NCBI GenBank assembly: GCA_008360975.2
Contig: CM039182.1
Span: forward strand, 45,644,491-45,708,490
Origin: Lichenostomus cassidix
Lineage: Eukaryota; Chordata; Aves; Passeriformes; Meliphagidae
DNA: 64,000 nt
Direction of reading: 5' to 3'
Shown here: piece after piece, positions 1 to 13,860 of the stretch
Layout: each line of letters begins with the position of its first letter
Position numbering within the stretch: position 1 is the first letter of the stretch
Program-made: the position numbers and the translations under genes
The notes under the pieces: generated by a model
Databases searched by the model: none
Seen by the model: only the letters and a program-made list of their open reading frames with translations
Told to the model about the DNA's origin: nothing

Positions 1-920
1 CTAATGCAGCCTGGTAACAGTAGGGTGAAGAGAGAAGGAGCCATAGGACTGAGCAGCCCATCCAGGCTGGAGTTACTTGGATACAGCTCATGTTTTTGCC
101 TGAGGTACATGATTCTCCAAATTGCATTATAAAGGAGTACTGCTGCCTTTCTTTTTATGTATGCTCCCTTGCACAGGCTTGCAACCTGAAAGCAATATAA
201 GCAGACCTATCAGCAGGAGCCCCTGAGTCACCTCACACCTCTTATCTAAAAAACATAGGTGTTAAAAAAAAGTTTATGTAATGGTAAATGCAAACAAGTT
301 ATGTCACCTTCATAAAAAAAAAAAAAAAATTGGTAGCTTGCCATTGTTACTCTGTTACTCTGGTCCTGTAAATCCTCACATGGCACAAAATGCCAAGGCA
401 TCAGGAAGAGTTTTATATAAGGCAGCATTCTTATCTAAAGTCCCTTTTCTAGTCAAAACCTTTAATAACTGTACAAGACAAAACTTTGTAAAGCTCCTTG
501 AGACCTAGCCCAAACAATATATAGGTGTTGTCTGTATTGAAGGTGACAGTTGTAGTTACTGTAATAAGAAACAATTAAGGAATTTGCTCTTGATTACTGA
601 AGACTGAAAACTGGTCTGCCATCTTCTGAACTTACAGAAAATGTTCCTCCTTACCTTCTTAATGCCTGCAGTTCTTCACTTTCAAGAACGCAGAATTTAT
701 ATGACTGGAGAAGTGCTGATTTACAAAAATGATAGCAGGGGATTCCAGTTCTTTGTAGTCCTTAGTTTGACTTCAATACCTAATTTTCAGCTTTTGCTGA
801 CTAGTGAGCAGAGTGAACTTAATATACTCCTCTCCAGGCTTTTTGCAGCTTAACTATTTCTATCTGCCTTCACTAAGCTACTCACAAGTGTGCATGTGGT
901 GGGAGGCTGGCACAGCTCTA
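1..920. other. Intergenic DNA left of KBTBD2
   Basis: AT-rich sequence with an A-run near 314-330. No coding exon, CR1 piece or structural RNA was recognised. From human gene order, AVL9 would be expected further left; none of it is visible here. Confidence 0.5.
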
Positions 921-926
921 TTTATT
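921..926 (-). terminator. KBTBD2: Candidate KBTBD2 poly(A) signal
   Basis: TTTATT on the plus strand reads AATAAA on the gene strand, about 1.2 kb after the stop, a plausible 3' UTR length for this gene. Several other A/T hexamers lie between it and the stop, so the exact end is uncertain. Confidence 0.35.
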
Positions 927-2144
927 TTCAACCAAAAAGCACACTCAGGCAGTTTGATTCAGTCTTTTTTAATAAATTAATGTCATTCAAAATACAGTGC
1001 CAGAACATGATGCAGCTGAACATGCTAGTAAGGTTTGTCATGAAGCACCTGTGTTCATGGTAGGTTGGCGGCACCCCGCTACTTCTAGTGGTTCCTGGGA
1101 TTAATGCCAGAGCAGCACTAGGCATCTGCTCTCCTGCACTCACAGCACAGGATATTCCTGAAGTTTGCTCCCCCCCCCCCACAAAGTAAAAAACCTGACA
1201 GCTAAGGGATATCTATACACAATCACACTACAGTAATGCTTGTTATTAAATTAACAGAAAATAAAGACCTGGTTAATCCACACTAAAACTTTGTTTTACA
1301 ATGGAAAAATACATCAGCAGCAGGAAGTAATATACATGAGCCAATGTTACTGTAATACAGAATGTGGAGGCATTTACTGATTAAAGCCCCACATAGACCC
1401 GCACTATGAGGACTGGCAATTCCTATTGCAAGCCCAGCAACTTAAGTCCACACCTGGTAATCTACCAGCTGCTTGGAAGACCTGTATTCTAAATAGACAG
1501 GTATAAGTTAGTGAAAATAGAATACATGCACCTCATCATACAGCTTGACTGAACCTGCAGTCATTTTGCCCAGCATGTTGCCATACAATGGAAGATCTAC
1601 CCTTCCTACCACAGGTAGATCCATGGGATTTGTTTCTTTTTCTTTTAATGGCATTACTATACCAACGTAGATATTAGTATTTAGTAAGTGCAGCACAGTC
1701 TCTTGATTAGGCCACACTGACAATTATATAACTAGCACTTAAGTAGAATATCCAGAAGTAGTTCAAATATAACTGGAAGATACTTTCAAAAGAGTTGTGA
1801 CATCATCCTAGAAACAATAACTACTTTTTTTCTGAAGCTAATTTTCCTGAACCAAGACTTTATAGAACTAGAATTAATTCTTTAGACAAGTCAGATGCTT
1901 AAGCTTATGATATACATATATTTTTCTCAATTATCAGATAATAGTATTTGAGATTATGGAAGCATAATTGCTCATTTCACTAATTCATACTGAATGGCGG
2001 CAAGTGTTAAGTAGGGCATAAAAATACAACTCATGAAAGACAGCTCTGAGCTTTCTGTTCCCAGACCTGTTCTTTCACAGACATTTATTTCATTCATTAT
2101 TTTATAACTGAGCACAGACTCAGTTGTGGAGTCTAATTTGGGAA

Positions 2145-3680
2145 CTATACAGGTGGTAAAGTAACCATCTCCCCATCCAGCTCAAAGTCATCGGCTCCGT
2201 CTGGTGAGAAGAGATACGTTGGAGGTTTCCACGGGGACTCTTCAAGGCAAGATGGATACAGCTTTCCTACAGTGCACCGGAAGTCTTTTCCCAAGTCCCA
2301 CAGCACACGTTCCGATATGTGCTGCCTCAGGAACCAGCGGTCGAGTTCCAGGTCATACTGATAGGTGGCATACTTGGCTCTCTCGTTCATGTGGGTCTCC
2401 CGTATAAAGACACATAAGGAATTGGAGATGACAACGGCCCTGACACACGGGTCGGAATAGCGCTTGGCAGGGATATTGGCTGCCATCCTCCATTCGTTTT
2501 TATTCACGTCATAGATCTCCACCGTTACGGAAGACCCATCCACAGTACTGCTGGGGAGCCTTATGCCAGAATTGCTGGCAATGTGCAGTCCTCCGATATA
2601 GAATATCTTATCGCCAAAAGCAGCAGCTGAAGCGAAACATCTGCTCGTTTGCCGCATAGCCATCTCCACCCAGGCGTCAGACCTGGGGAAGTAGCAGTAC
2701 ATCAAGTTGTGTGCCATGACGTAGATGCAGTTGTGAACTGCCACTGCCGTGCTCCACTGCCAGGCGCAAGGCAGGGGGCTGACCATGGTCCACTCGTCCT
2801 TCTCGGTGTCGTACCTCTCCACAGTCCTCCTGTTGAGCTCCCCGCCGACGCTGTCTCCCCCGATTGCATAGATGTATCCTTCACAGCACACCAGGGACGG
2901 CTTGATGCGAACAAACAGCATCGGCGTCTTGGGGAACCAAGTGTTCTGCTGCGCATCAAACCAGTAAAAGCAATTCACAGTTCTGAAGGCAGCCTGGAGT
3001 TTGCTGCTTTTACTGTGATTGGTTTTTGTGTTCTTCAGAGGAACTTGCCCACCTGCTATATAGATGTCATTATCAGGAGTTACAAGCGTCCCAACCTTAT
3101 GCAAGTCAGCGGGAGGGTTGCAGAGTTTGTAAACTTTCTCTGCCTGTGGGCTATAACAGACAGAAGAGTAAAGACTACCAGGGTTTTCAGCAGCAGCTTC
3201 AATGAATATCATCATCTCCTCTTTTGTCATGCCAAGTCTGGGCTTGAAAAATTTGGGCATCGATTTGTACAGTCCTTGCACCACCACTGATTTATCATTA
3301 GGTGGCAAGCCTTGAAACCAGGCTCTCTGTGTTACTTCTGAAAGTGCATCGATTCGGATTTGGCTAAGAACAGAGGACAAATACTGCGAGCGTGATTCCG
3401 TGTTGTACTCCAGCCACAACATAGCAGCCTCACGCACTGTCTCCTCCTTTTCCACATTTAAATTGTCACTGCTTAAAATATCTATCAGTAGATCATGTGA
3501 CAGTTGCATGAAAGCCTCCTGGTGGTACACAGCTGTGAACTTGTGCTCCACCATTCTTTTAGCACTCTGTTTTAACTCTTCGCAGCTGAAGAGATCAGCA
3601 AAACTTAGTAGACGCACACAATTTTCTGCATTAATTTTTTTGATTAAGTATTCTCTACATCGTTGTAACACATCATCTAC
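2145..3680 (-). CDS. KBTBD2: KBTBD2 coding exon 3 (BACK and kelch repeats)
   Basis: The acceptor (TATTACAG) ends at 3681 and the exon opens with VDDVLQRC. One uninterrupted 512-codon exon carries the BACK domain and the whole kelch propeller, with the stop at 2147-2145. In-frame sequence upstream of 3680 is intron read-through and is not part of the protein. Confidence 0.96.
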   Translation of the reverse strand, partial: VDDVLQRCREYLIKKINAENCVRLLSFADLFSCEELKQSAKRMVEHKFTAVYHQEAFMQLSHDLLIDILSSDNLNVEKEETVREAAMLWLEYNTESRSQYLSSVLSQIRIDALSEVTQRAWFQGLPPNDKSVVVQGLYKSMPKFFKPRLGMTKEEMMIFIEAAAENPGSLYSSVCYSPQAEKVYKLCNPPADLHKVGTLVTPDNDIYIAGGQVPLKNTKTNHSKSSKLQAAFRTVNCFYWFDAQQNTWFPKTPMLFVRIKPSLVCCEGYIYAIGGDSVGGELNRRTVERYDTEKDEWTMVSPLPCAWQWSTAVAVHNCIYVMAHNLMYCYFPRSDAWVEMAMRQTSRCFASAAAFGDKIFYIGGLHIASNSGIRLPSSTVDGSSVTVEIYDVNKNEWRMAANIPAKRYSDPCVRAVVISNSLCVFIRETHMNERAKYATYQYDLELDRWFLRQHISERVLWDLGKDFRCTVGKLYPSCLEESPWKPPTYLFSPDGADDFELDGEMVTLPPV

Positions 3681-6600
3681 CTGTAATACAAAGAAGAAAC
3701 ACACGAAGTATTACACATCAATTTATACTTTCATGTAGCACCAGCACATAAAAGTACCTGCATCTGGTGCTGAATAACACAGTTCAGATCTGAAATATTA
3801 TGCGTACACAAAAATACAGCAGTGACTCACTCAACTGCTTCATACAGATCATGTATGCAACATGATTATGTCTGCTGGCAAAACTGATTTTCTAAATGTT
3901 AGAAGTGCACTGGTTTACTTCCAACCCTCCAAAGGGACTGTAATGCAAGGAGGGATGGCTACATGAAGCAAATTTGGCAGGCAACTGCTATCTATCCTGA
4001 GCAAACGGAACAAAAGTATTTTGAAATTACCAAAAAGGAAAGATTTTATACCAAGATAAAGAATAAAATGGTTCAGAGACTAGAAGCTGTTATTTCATCC
4101 TCCAAACATTCCTACCTGTAAGAAGCAGGCAGTTTCATAGAGCTGCTCTACTGTGCTGTCACTTATTGCCAAGTTACCCGTGTATGCATAAGTGATGATG
4201 ATCTGCAGAGTGGCTGCATCCACATTCCTCAGGTGGACATGTGTTTGTTTGCTCTCACTCAGCCCACTCATGAACATTGCTCTGAGGAGAAACACACATA
4301 TTAAGACAAAGATCAGCAGTGAGTAATCTTAAACAGTCACCTGTAAGCCTTTGGTGATTACACTTCTAAAGGTGAACAGTCCTTTTGCTGGCCTGTTTAC
4401 AGGTGTTTGGTATTTACCGTAGGCTAACATCTACTATTTAAGATAAAACATTTGAACAGAACATTAAAAAAGTACCATCAGTGCCTTCTGTAGAAATATA
4501 TTCAAGCAAACTCTCTGTGTTAATCACCAGAGAGCTCTAATGATTTTCCAATTTTAATGACGTAACTTAAACATTTTTCTATGATAGGTGATAAGAGGGA
4601 AGAAACATCCACTAGAAAATACTGATGAAACATACACGGCTAGGTTTTAGATTCTAAAACAAAAGAAGAAGATTTATATAATGGACTGAGCTAAGTAATA
4701 TCAAAAAGATTGCTCCTCTGGGAGAAGAAATGGAGCATGGACTACCACTGTATGAATTATTTCTTATACACCATTCATCAAAACATGCACTAAACTTCAA
4801 ATTTGCAGACAAAAATCAATAACAGAAAAACCTATCAGATCTAGTCTGGGGAAAAAAAAAAGAGCGAGTATTTCCATTACATCTTTCTGAAAAAGACTAG
4901 AAAGGCAATTTAAAAAATGGTTATTGTTTCCTTAATGCTTTACATACCTGTTGCCCATGCTGGTATTTTAATTGTAACACAGAACTAACTGAAATCTGGT
5001 ACTATGAACCATGTACTTGCCAGTTTTCATAAAATAGGGGACATTGGTTTCAAGAGCTTTATATTGATTCAGGTTTGGTATTTATGGTTGTATTAAAAAT
5101 TCAGCTCAAGCCTCTTTACATTTATTTGTTTTTTAGGAAACCAGGCATGGAGAAGTTAGAAGGGCCAGTGGGTAGACCTTGTAGTCCTGCCTCCAGCTGC
5201 AGAAGTGAAGGGGACATGGAGATACACTCCTTAAGCAAAGCCATTCCAGAAAGCATCTGATACCAAGACAATATCCCATCCCCATTCCTCTGTCTTCTTC
5301 TAAGCTCCTTAGCTCAGGGCAACTTGCATTTTAGGAAGGATCACTGACTAAGTGAGTATCAACTTGCTGTGCAGCTATTTAAAGGTAAACAAGAGGGTAC
5401 AGAGAAAGGAGAGGAAGAGGGAGCTGTTGGATACTCTGGCTCTTGCTCACACACTGTTGAGCAGCCTGTGCTGGAGCAGGGCTGCACATCATTCAGACAC
5501 AAAGATGGAAGGTAAGCTGGCTGCAATCACACACAATGGCTGGATCACACCAAAAGATGCTTTGCTTTTCTTCCCCCTCCTTCATGGCTATTAATTTTTT
5601 ATAATAAAGCTAAATTTAGGAAGCTGAGCATCTTTTTGTAAACCAAAGTAGAGAAGAAAAACAGAACATGACAAAACCACAAGTTTGATACTTCTTTTAA
5701 CCAGTGCCAAAACCTCATTCCATAAATAATAAACAAACACATATGAATAAGAGATTTGACTGCACATTCTGATGCAGCACACTGCGTGGACTCATGACAG
5801 CTTTCCAACCTTATGATTAACCACCCACATTAAATCTGGCTACATTTCCAGTGGCTGTTATTTTACAAACTGTTGGAACTAAGTCATCTGCACAAGGCCA
5901 ATAATTATTATCTAGTGATACCACAATACTTGTTGCTAAAAATTGGATTAGATTTATCTGAATTGAAAAAAATAAACACAAAACCCAGCAGAGACAAAAA
6001 TTTCTGTGAAAGTAATAAGTTAATCCTTGAACAGTTTTTTACAAGAAAGGAGCCAAAATACAGAAAACAGCTTAGATGGGTTCCACATAGTGAGCCTATC
6101 CCAGGAAAAGTAAATTTGCAAACCCTCCTGTGATTACACAGGAAACTTATAATGCCTCCACAAATGCATCAGGAAGGTAAAATATGCGTGGATGTCACCA
6201 AGACTAGTCTCAAGCTTCAAAATTCCTTCCAGACAGGCAGATTAATTATACTATGTTGCCAGCAAAAAATGATTAATCACTGCAGAAAATTCATGGTGCC
6301 TCATCATGCAGGTCTTACTATGAAGGTATTTGCAAAGAGTGGTAGTGTTTAACGTATCTTATTAATAAAAACGTTTTAAAAGACCAAAAACGGGACATTT
6401 GGAAAACAAGAGATAAAGAACAAAAAGTTTCAATAGTATCTGGGGGGAACATGAAACAAAAAAAAAAAAAGAACCCAAACCACACACAGAAAAACTCTTG
6501 CACTGCCACAACACTCAGTTGTGAAGAGTTTCTGGCTTCTTTGCTGAGAAGAGAGAACCAGATGATTCAGAAAAGAGAGCCATGAACTTTCATAGCAATC

Positions 6601-7205
6601 CCTACTTTTAGCAGATGCTTCTATTAAGAAACTACAGTTAAACATGACAGTGTTTAACTCAGAATCCCTGCAGCCAAGTCTCAATAATCCCTTGTTATCC
6701 TACCTTGGGAAATAAAAACAGATTAAGTATTTTAAAGATTAAGTGAAGAATAAGAAATTTACTAATTATTCAGATTCAATTAACTCCCTAAAGAAAACGA
6801 GATATCACAAGTGTGATTTTTTTTTTCCCCCCACACCTACTGTAGAAACTACAATAACTATCTCAAATAAGTCACAGGACGCTAGAAATTTTATTTTACT
6901 CTTTTGGTGTTGGGAAGTAAGGATATTTAGGTTTTTTACTTCACTGATCTTTAAGTCTCTGCAACACACTGTTGGATCAATTACTATTACACTCAAAACC
7001 AGGTACCATGGATTATGTAGCTTTTGAATACTTACCTGAAATATGAGCTGCACGTTGCAAGAACCATCTTATGGCAGGGAAATTCAGTGCCCTCCACAAT
7101 CAACACTATGTCAGTTAGCAACTGCTGTTCATAGAAGAATTTTAACTGCTCCAGCAAGGATACAGCATACTCTGTATTTATCTGCCTCTCGTCCTGGGTA
7201 GACAT
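2145..7205 (-). CDS. KBTBD2: KBTBD2, kelch repeat and BTB domain-containing protein 2 (complete CDS, 3 coding exons)
   Basis: Coding exons 7036-7205, 4116-4281 and 2145-3680 (170, 166 and 1536 nt) join with matching phases to 624 codons, or 623 residues, which is the length I know for the vertebrate protein. Order of domains: BTB at about residues 20-125 (exons 1-2), BACK at about 130-235, then about five degenerate kelch blades with GG and W landmarks at about 275-600 (last exon). The start at 7205 is the family N-terminus (MSTQDERQ) and has A at -3. Family knowledge: KBTBD2 is a CUL3 ubiquitin-ligase adaptor that recruits the PI3K subunit p85-alpha and so tunes insulin signalling; it acts in the cytosol. 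All coding exons look intact, with no frameshift. The promoter is probably the CpG island near 14 kb, leaving a first intron of about 6.5 kb. Confidence 0.96.
4116..4281 (-). CDS. KBTBD2: KBTBD2 coding exon 2 (second half of BTB)
   Basis: The acceptor TCTCCTCAG ends at 4282. The exon encodes [10 protein letters not shown] through ETACFLQ and ends in phase 0 at a GTAGG donor (4115). This is the end of the BTB fold used for dimerisation and CUL3 binding in the family. Confidence 0.95.
7036..7205 (-). CDS. KBTBD2: KBTBD2 coding exon 1 (start codon, first half of BTB)
   Basis: Begins with ATG at 7205-7203. It encodes residues 1-56 and two bases of Arg57, ending SSYF-AG before a GTAAGT donor at 7035. 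The A that opens the next exon (4281) completes the Arg codon. Confidence 0.95.
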
Positions 7206-7564
7206 GATTGTATTCCATTAATATTTCCAGGACCAGAGAGAAAAGTCTAGATGTCTTCACCAAAGAAAGGTCAGCTGAGTGTTTCTGAAGTAGCCAGGAA
7301 AGAAAGGGCAGGAGGTCTGTAGCCTTCAGAAGTGATACTGATAAAAAGGGCACTGTTATCTTGAACTGCTGAATCAACGTTTGAGACTTTGACCTCCTAT
7401 TAGGTCATCATGCTTTGACTTGATGTCCCAATCTGTTCAGAGACTTTCAAGAGTGTCTGCAGAGCTCCCGTTGAGATCTATGACGCAGTAAATGGATAAG
7501 CAAAAGTGAAGTCTGAGGTAGGTTTCGTGGTAACATCTCGTGATCAGTGACTGCACTTGACTGA
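7206..7564 (-). other. KBTBD2: KBTBD2 5' UTR portion of the start-codon exon
   Basis: An acceptor (CTGCTTTCAG) ends at 7565, upstream of the start codon with no intervening donor that I prefer, so the first coding exon probably begins at 7564. The segment contains a minimal upstream ORF (ATG ATG ACC TAA, 7411-7400). An out-of-frame ATG at 7218 runs 29 codons past the true start to a stop at 7129. The exon boundary is inferred from the splice motif. Confidence 0.55.
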
Positions 7565-10500
7565 CTGAAAGCAGGAAAATAAAATTGATTTACACATTAG
7601 CACATTTTGAAAAACCTTTCATAGTTACCTCTTAGATGTAATTGTCTAATAAACATTTCTAAATCAGTACTTCATTACTTGCAATAAAACCATTCTAAGA
7701 AAAAGTTCAAACAACAAAGGTATCAAACAGAAATGAAAAGCAGAGGAGTTGGTACATTAATTCTCATATGACCCAGACTCACAAATTAAAAGAATTTATT
7801 TTGTCAACAAAGCTCCTAAGGCTGGAAAGTTAAAACAAGGTTCAATAAGACTTTATTCCTCCTCAAAGAATTACCCAGATTTCCCACTGAATACACCTGT
7901 GAATTTCATTCAACCACTGATAAGATAGCCACTTTTTTCCCATTTCTACATTAAGCTGTGATTTTTTCTGCTTCTTTGTTTTTGTCTACTTAAAGTTTAT
8001 CAATACCAGGCCACTAAAAATATAAATGCAGTAACTTCAACATTCCATCACTTTCCAACTGAACTTTCAACATCATCATCAACCTGTTTATTTCACCTTT
8101 GGCATTCTAGTAAAGATCAAGCAGAACTAGTGCTTAGGATTTAAAAAAAACAATTTAAAAACCCTAAACCCTTATATTTCCAATGCTTGTCTAATTCATC
8201 TCGTCCATGCAGAAGGGCTTCACCTAATAATATTTCACATTCCATTTTTTTTCCTTCTGAGTAATTTCCATAAAGCCAGGTAAGCTTCACTGTTGCAGAT
8301 GGGAGAAAAGAAAAACAAGGAAATAATAGGAGCAAAGGAATGCTGGAATAGCAGGGCTCAAAACACCTACTGTGTCCATTTTCTTGTTTGGACATTTCTT
8401 CTTCCCTTAAAAATGGGGTCAGGTTTTATTTCATCTTCCAAGTGAACTCAAAAACCTAATTAAGAATGGGATAGTTGTGACAGTAAAATTACCTGCCATC
8501 ATAATGGGCACCAGAGGAGCACAGCTATCAAATGCTTCCAGATTTATTTAATCTTGCATTGTTCCTCTGCATTCCAAAACTGAGGAATAACCAGGACATG
8601 TTTGTCTTACGTGTAAGATATCACTATCACTACAGTTCATGATGAACAGAGAATGCAGAAACAACTTGTGTGAAATGACATTCCTTAAATTCCACACAAA
8701 AATACAAGATTTAGTGTGAGATGAAGGTTGTAGAAATACCTGCCACCACATTGAAGATCTACTTTTTCAACACAGCCCTGCCTGTAATACAATTCAGAAA
8801 CAGCTGTCTTTCAACATACACTCACTTGAAACAGATATGCTTGATTAATGCCATTTTAATTACTACTAATTTAGAGTCCCTGATCTTTTTCTTTTTCATT
8901 GATAAATATACACAAACAGGAATTGTTTAACCACAAAACAGTCAAAATGGTCAAATCCAATGCTCACTGTTGAGGTGAAGACAGTTAATTAGGGAAAGCA
9001 GAAAAGGCAGTAACATTTGGGGGAAGAAGTAGATACTACTGTGTGCTACAATAACAGATAGTAGCACAAGTCTTGACTGAAGACCTTTAAGTTTCAGGTG
9101 ACCTCTAAAGCCACTAAACCATAAAGGTATCGAGGATATAGAGATACTGCTCCATCTAAAGCAATGACCTTCTCCTTCAGGTCATAGCTCCTTTCCACCA
9201 AATCAGTGTGCACCCCATCTCTGCACCACTGCCCACTCTCTCGGTACTCAGAACAGCTCACCATGCAACCCAATCCACTGACAGATTTTGCACTGAACTT
9301 TAAACAGCTACAGAGATACACAGACTTCCTAAGTGTGCTAGGCCCACAGAAATAAATAGCTTGTGGCTCTGCTGGTATCCAGAGTCTCTCTACAGCATTG
9401 TTTTTCCTGGCTTAGGAATAAAGTTTCAAGAACAATACAAGCTGGTGGACTGAGCTCTCTTTGGGCAGAGCATCAGTAATACAAAGCTTTAGCAAAAGAA
9501 CTCATTGATACCATAGCTTCCTCTTCTGATGTAATTGTAAAGAATATAAATATTTCTTCAGAAACAGGAAGAAAAGAAGAAAATTAATATGCACTCATGC
9601 AGTCCTTAGGTACCAGAACCAGTCAAGGATGCCACAGAGAAATTGATATACACCTGCTAGTATGATTAAAGACATTTTTGGCAGCGTGCGGCTGACAGTC
9701 AATAACTGAAAAAGCAGACCTGTTCAGCAGAAGCCGAGTTGAAACTGTGAAATTAATTACTATAAATAACTGGAACATTTGAGTTTGACCCTCAGTAGCA
9801 GAAAAGATTGAGGAGATGACAGGAGTCCTGTTGCAGAACATTTATGTGATGTGGATCACCTTTGAACGGTACATTTACAAAGCTGGAGTCCTTGGTTTAC
9901 AGGAAACCATCTGTCGTGTATTCCAGGGAAGTGCACATGGTAGGAACATGCTACGTACACGATTCCTGTTTTCCACATCCATACTGTGTTTTGCTGCCAA
10001 CAATAACCGTTTGCTAAAGAACAAAGTTTTCTATTTGTCACAAAGTCAGGAGTCACATCCCATTCCCTTGTAATGGAAATAAATACGTCAAAGACCTCTG
10101 AATTTCTGGTCCAAAATTGCCATAATTTATATTGTCATTTGCCCAAGAGAAATGAATCTGTTCAAAACATTAGGATAAGTGGTAGGAACATCATTTAGTG
10201 CCTGGAAAAACATCCAAGATTACCTACCTCTCTCATACCTCTTTGGAGAGTTCAAGACAATTTTAAAGATACTCTCCTCACTTTAGAGACTGAAAAACTG
10301 AGGCATTGAAATAAAAAGCAGCTTGTCCAAAGCCATGTAGTTCCAAAGCAGAAATGTAAGAGGCTCAGCTCTTTCCAGTCCCAACCCAACAACTCTCTCA
10401 CTGCACTGTGCCTGGTTGGCATACAGTTCTTGGATCAGAGATAAATGAAAAACTATGGACTTGAGAAAATGTACACAAATGCACTATTGTCTGCTGTAGT

Positions 10501-13500
10501 TCCAATAACTATGTAGAAGTGGACATTTCTCATTTATGGATGAAAAGATCTATGGCTGAAGTTAGCTTAATATTCTGAACTGAAATCCTGGTAGAATAAA
10601 AATAATCCCTGAATACAAGTTCTAGGAATGAGACTTTCCCCTTCAACGATGTCACCGGAGTGACCATTTTGTTCTGTGTAATTTCTTGGAAGCCAGCTAT
10701 CCAAAACAGGACTGGCAGGTAGCTGCTAGAAGGCCACAGGGTGCTGCTCTGCAGATGAAACCAAGTGATCACCGGGTGATTCAAAGTACCTCCCTATCAA
10801 GCTGGAGAGCAACGTTAGGTAACGCGTTGATAAGAGGGTTTGTTTTTGAGTAATTATTCCTTTTTGCTTAAGTAATTTTAATGAGGTGGCTTGTTAACAC
10901 TTGTTCATGTACTTCAAATCTGAATGAGAGCATTCAAAAAATTAGTCATCAAATGTTAATGAGTTATGGGATAGGCTATTAATTGCCTTCCTTGAATCTG
11001 TTTATTTTCTGAGGTCAGGCAAAGATTGATAAACAGAGATATATACTGCACTACATACATGGCAGTGCTAGCACTATACTTCATTGTGTAACATGGAATA
11101 GATATATTGACTATTTCTAATCTGGCAGGGGAAGATACAAGATATATAGATATAATATTCTTCAACTGGACTTATTAAAAAATTAATTTCTTTCCTCCCC
11201 AAATTATAAGAATGTCAAAAGAGATATAGGCATCTTTGGCTTTGGGTTGTTTTTTGGTTTTTTTCTTAGAGATTTTGATACTCGGAAAAGTCCTTCTCAA
11301 AATCCCATGAATTAGTCTGTCAGATTAGATGCCTAATTTCCCATTAAATGCTGGGAGACATGTAAAAGATCTGTGAAAGTGTCACAAGTTTCCATCTGCA
11401 TCTTCAGCCATCTAAATACCGCTTGAATTCTAACTTCATTAACTACAGTTAACACTTTCAAAAACACACTTCATCTTCCATATGTCTGGAAGAAAAATTT
11501 TTAAAAACTGAACAACCAAAACATATATTCCTAGACATTCAATTTATTTTATCTGGCTATAACTAATTTAAAAAAACCAAAAAACAAAAAACCAACAACA
11601 AAACTTTAAATACTGCTTTTACGAAGCTTTAATCAAATTCCTATTTCCATCCAAGGGCAGTTTCATACAAATCACAAGTAAAAACACGTCTAAAGAAGTG
11701 AGTCATTCACTATTTTTAACATAATAAAAGGTCAGAATTTAGACCTGAACAACCGTAAGCCAAGCCACACAAGCCTTGGTGTGTGTGGAGATAGCAATCC
11801 TCCCAGCTAGCAACATAGTATCCAGCTCAGGCACTTCAATACCTGGTTACTATGAGTGCTATTCACAGTTACAAATCAAGGAGTTTCAAAATTACTACAG
11901 CAGCTAATAGCAAGGGGGAATGTGAGTACTAACACTGATTAGAATCAATTATGCAAATTGACACACCTAGCCAATAGATCTCAAAGATGGGAAAGATAGA
12001 AAAAAAGAAGAAAAAAGGAGTTGGAAGCTCTACATTGGTGAGTAATGTATCAGATTTGCATCCTTGGCAGTGAGAAAGAAATAGGTAATTGATGAAGCAG
12101 TTCCAGACTTGGAAGTTTTCCTCTCTTCTAAAGCCATCAAAGGTGTCTTTGATAGCACTGCAGTCCAGAAAACTGAGGACATCAAGGAGATTCTAATAAG
12201 ACAACAATGTGAAATTTCACTAAACACAAGGACAGATTTAGTCTTACAATGTTATCTTGAAAATCACTACTCACTTGGAAACTACTACGATCTTCCACAC
12301 ATACTATGCTTGGGAGGTGAGTTACAACTTTGAGGTAGGTGAGTTTTCTGAAACTACACAGAAGCTAGAGACCAGAAGTGTCAGAATCCATGCTAACAAT
12401 ATGTTTGGTCACAATGCACTCCTGTTTTTCTGCTCCTAAAGGAAGTTATACACTAAAGGAAATACCGGCTCAAAAAGAAAATTAGCACATGATAAACCTA
12501 CAGCTTAAATTGGCAACTGGACTTCTGCGCTGAGCACAGGTAGTTTCCATCCCCAAGGGTGTTTCTGTTTTGTGGGACGACTTGACCTGTTTTGGAAAAT
12601 TAACCTTTGAAAAAAAGTGGGCCATGGACGTCTCCAGTAAGATCCAGCCATGTATTCTGTATATACAAGGTTTTTTTTTTCTCTGAACTCTAGTACATTA
12701 ATGAAGCTAGTCTGTTTTATTTAGCAACTTAAATTCCAGTTTAAAATTATGTGTCATTTTCTTAAATATTCACTATATGATGCTTCACTACAAATTCAAG
12801 CATTTCTACATTAAGAAATTAATTAGTCATTAACATAGCTTAATTAATTGTCAGGTAGTTCCTGAAAGGTTAAATCATATAATGGACATCATATTCATGC
12901 ATATGAAATTTATTCTCAAAGCACAACAGTCACTAAACTATGAAAGAGAAATTTAAGCATTTGCACCAATTCTGGTCTGTTTCATAATCACATGACCAAA
13001 ACAAAAAAGCCTGCTTCACCAAAGAAAAAAACAACCGTCGGTCTAAAACATAGTTTAAAAATATTAAATAAGGAGCAACATCTTTTCTTCATCTTTGGTC
13101 TGTTCCTGAAAGATGATGCTTACACATCTTTGAGTATAAAGGGCCCTTTCTACTCGACACACAAAAACAATTGGGAGAGAGGTGTAACACCTATACTCAA
13201 ATCATGAGACTACTTGATTTATGCATCTGAGCGTATGAAATACTAAAAATTACCTATTTCTTCAGGTACATTTCTCAGAGTATGAACAACATTGAGTGTG
13301 CATTTTAATAATCTCTTAAACACATCATTTGAACAAAATTCGTGTAGATACAGCCCTAGGTGAGCTCACAACAGCACACGGCCTTTCAGGCCCACTATGA
13401 TCACAAAGAAGATGTACATGATGTAGACAAGCCAAGCTGACGCTTTGCAATAAAAACTCTAAAAATGCACATGCTAAGTACAGCACAAACGCATTTCTAA

Positions 13501-13860
13501 ATCGTAATTAAAGTTATTTCAAAAGCAGCAGGTATTTATCCCGTTCATAGCAGAAATAATGGTAAACGCCGAAAAATCCTAGGCATGCAGATGTGCTAAC
13601 TTCAAAGCTATACTGTGTGTTTATTTAGTCCAGAAAAGCTTACTAAGAATTACTAGGCTCTTCAAAGCCACATACAATCAATCACAGAAGCCCACCCTTG
13701 GTCACTGCGGGTACCCACAGTGGATACATGCACACAACTAGACACAACAGTAGGGAACGTGGGGGCAGCTACAAGAAACTGCAATGCCACTACGCTGCTG
13801 CTCTCCTCCAAGACTTCTCGGTTTGTGTCCCTCCGAGCGCTGCCACCCAAACAGCGAGGT
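7565..13860 (-). other. KBTBD2: KBTBD2 intron 1 (5' UTR intron)
   Basis: AT-rich sequence between the 5' UTR acceptor at 7565 and the CpG island. Apart from the MIR-like relic at 10262-10417, I see no coding exon or young repeat. The open frames here are short and lack family similarity. The donor of the first exon could not be fixed inside the GC-rich island; CAG|GTGGGC near 13876 is one candidate. Confidence 0.5.
10262..10417 (+). repeat. MIR-like ancient SINE relic
   Basis: Over about 150 bp the sequence follows the order of landmarks in the amniote MIR consensus: a gap-like ACTGAGGCA core, then CTTGTCCAAAGCCA (consensus CTTGCCCAAGGTCA), GTAGTTCCAAAGCAGAAATG, and a pyrimidine-rich tail ending CACTGCACTGTGCC. 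It is heavily diverged, as expected for an element that predates the bird-mammal split. It lies in KBTBD2 intron 1. Confidence 0.7.

Noticed and set aside
7129..7377. An 82-codon frame starting at 7377 upstream of KBTBD2
   Set aside because: The base triplet at its start is TTG, not ATG. Only the part from the ATG at 7218 is kept as a uORF.
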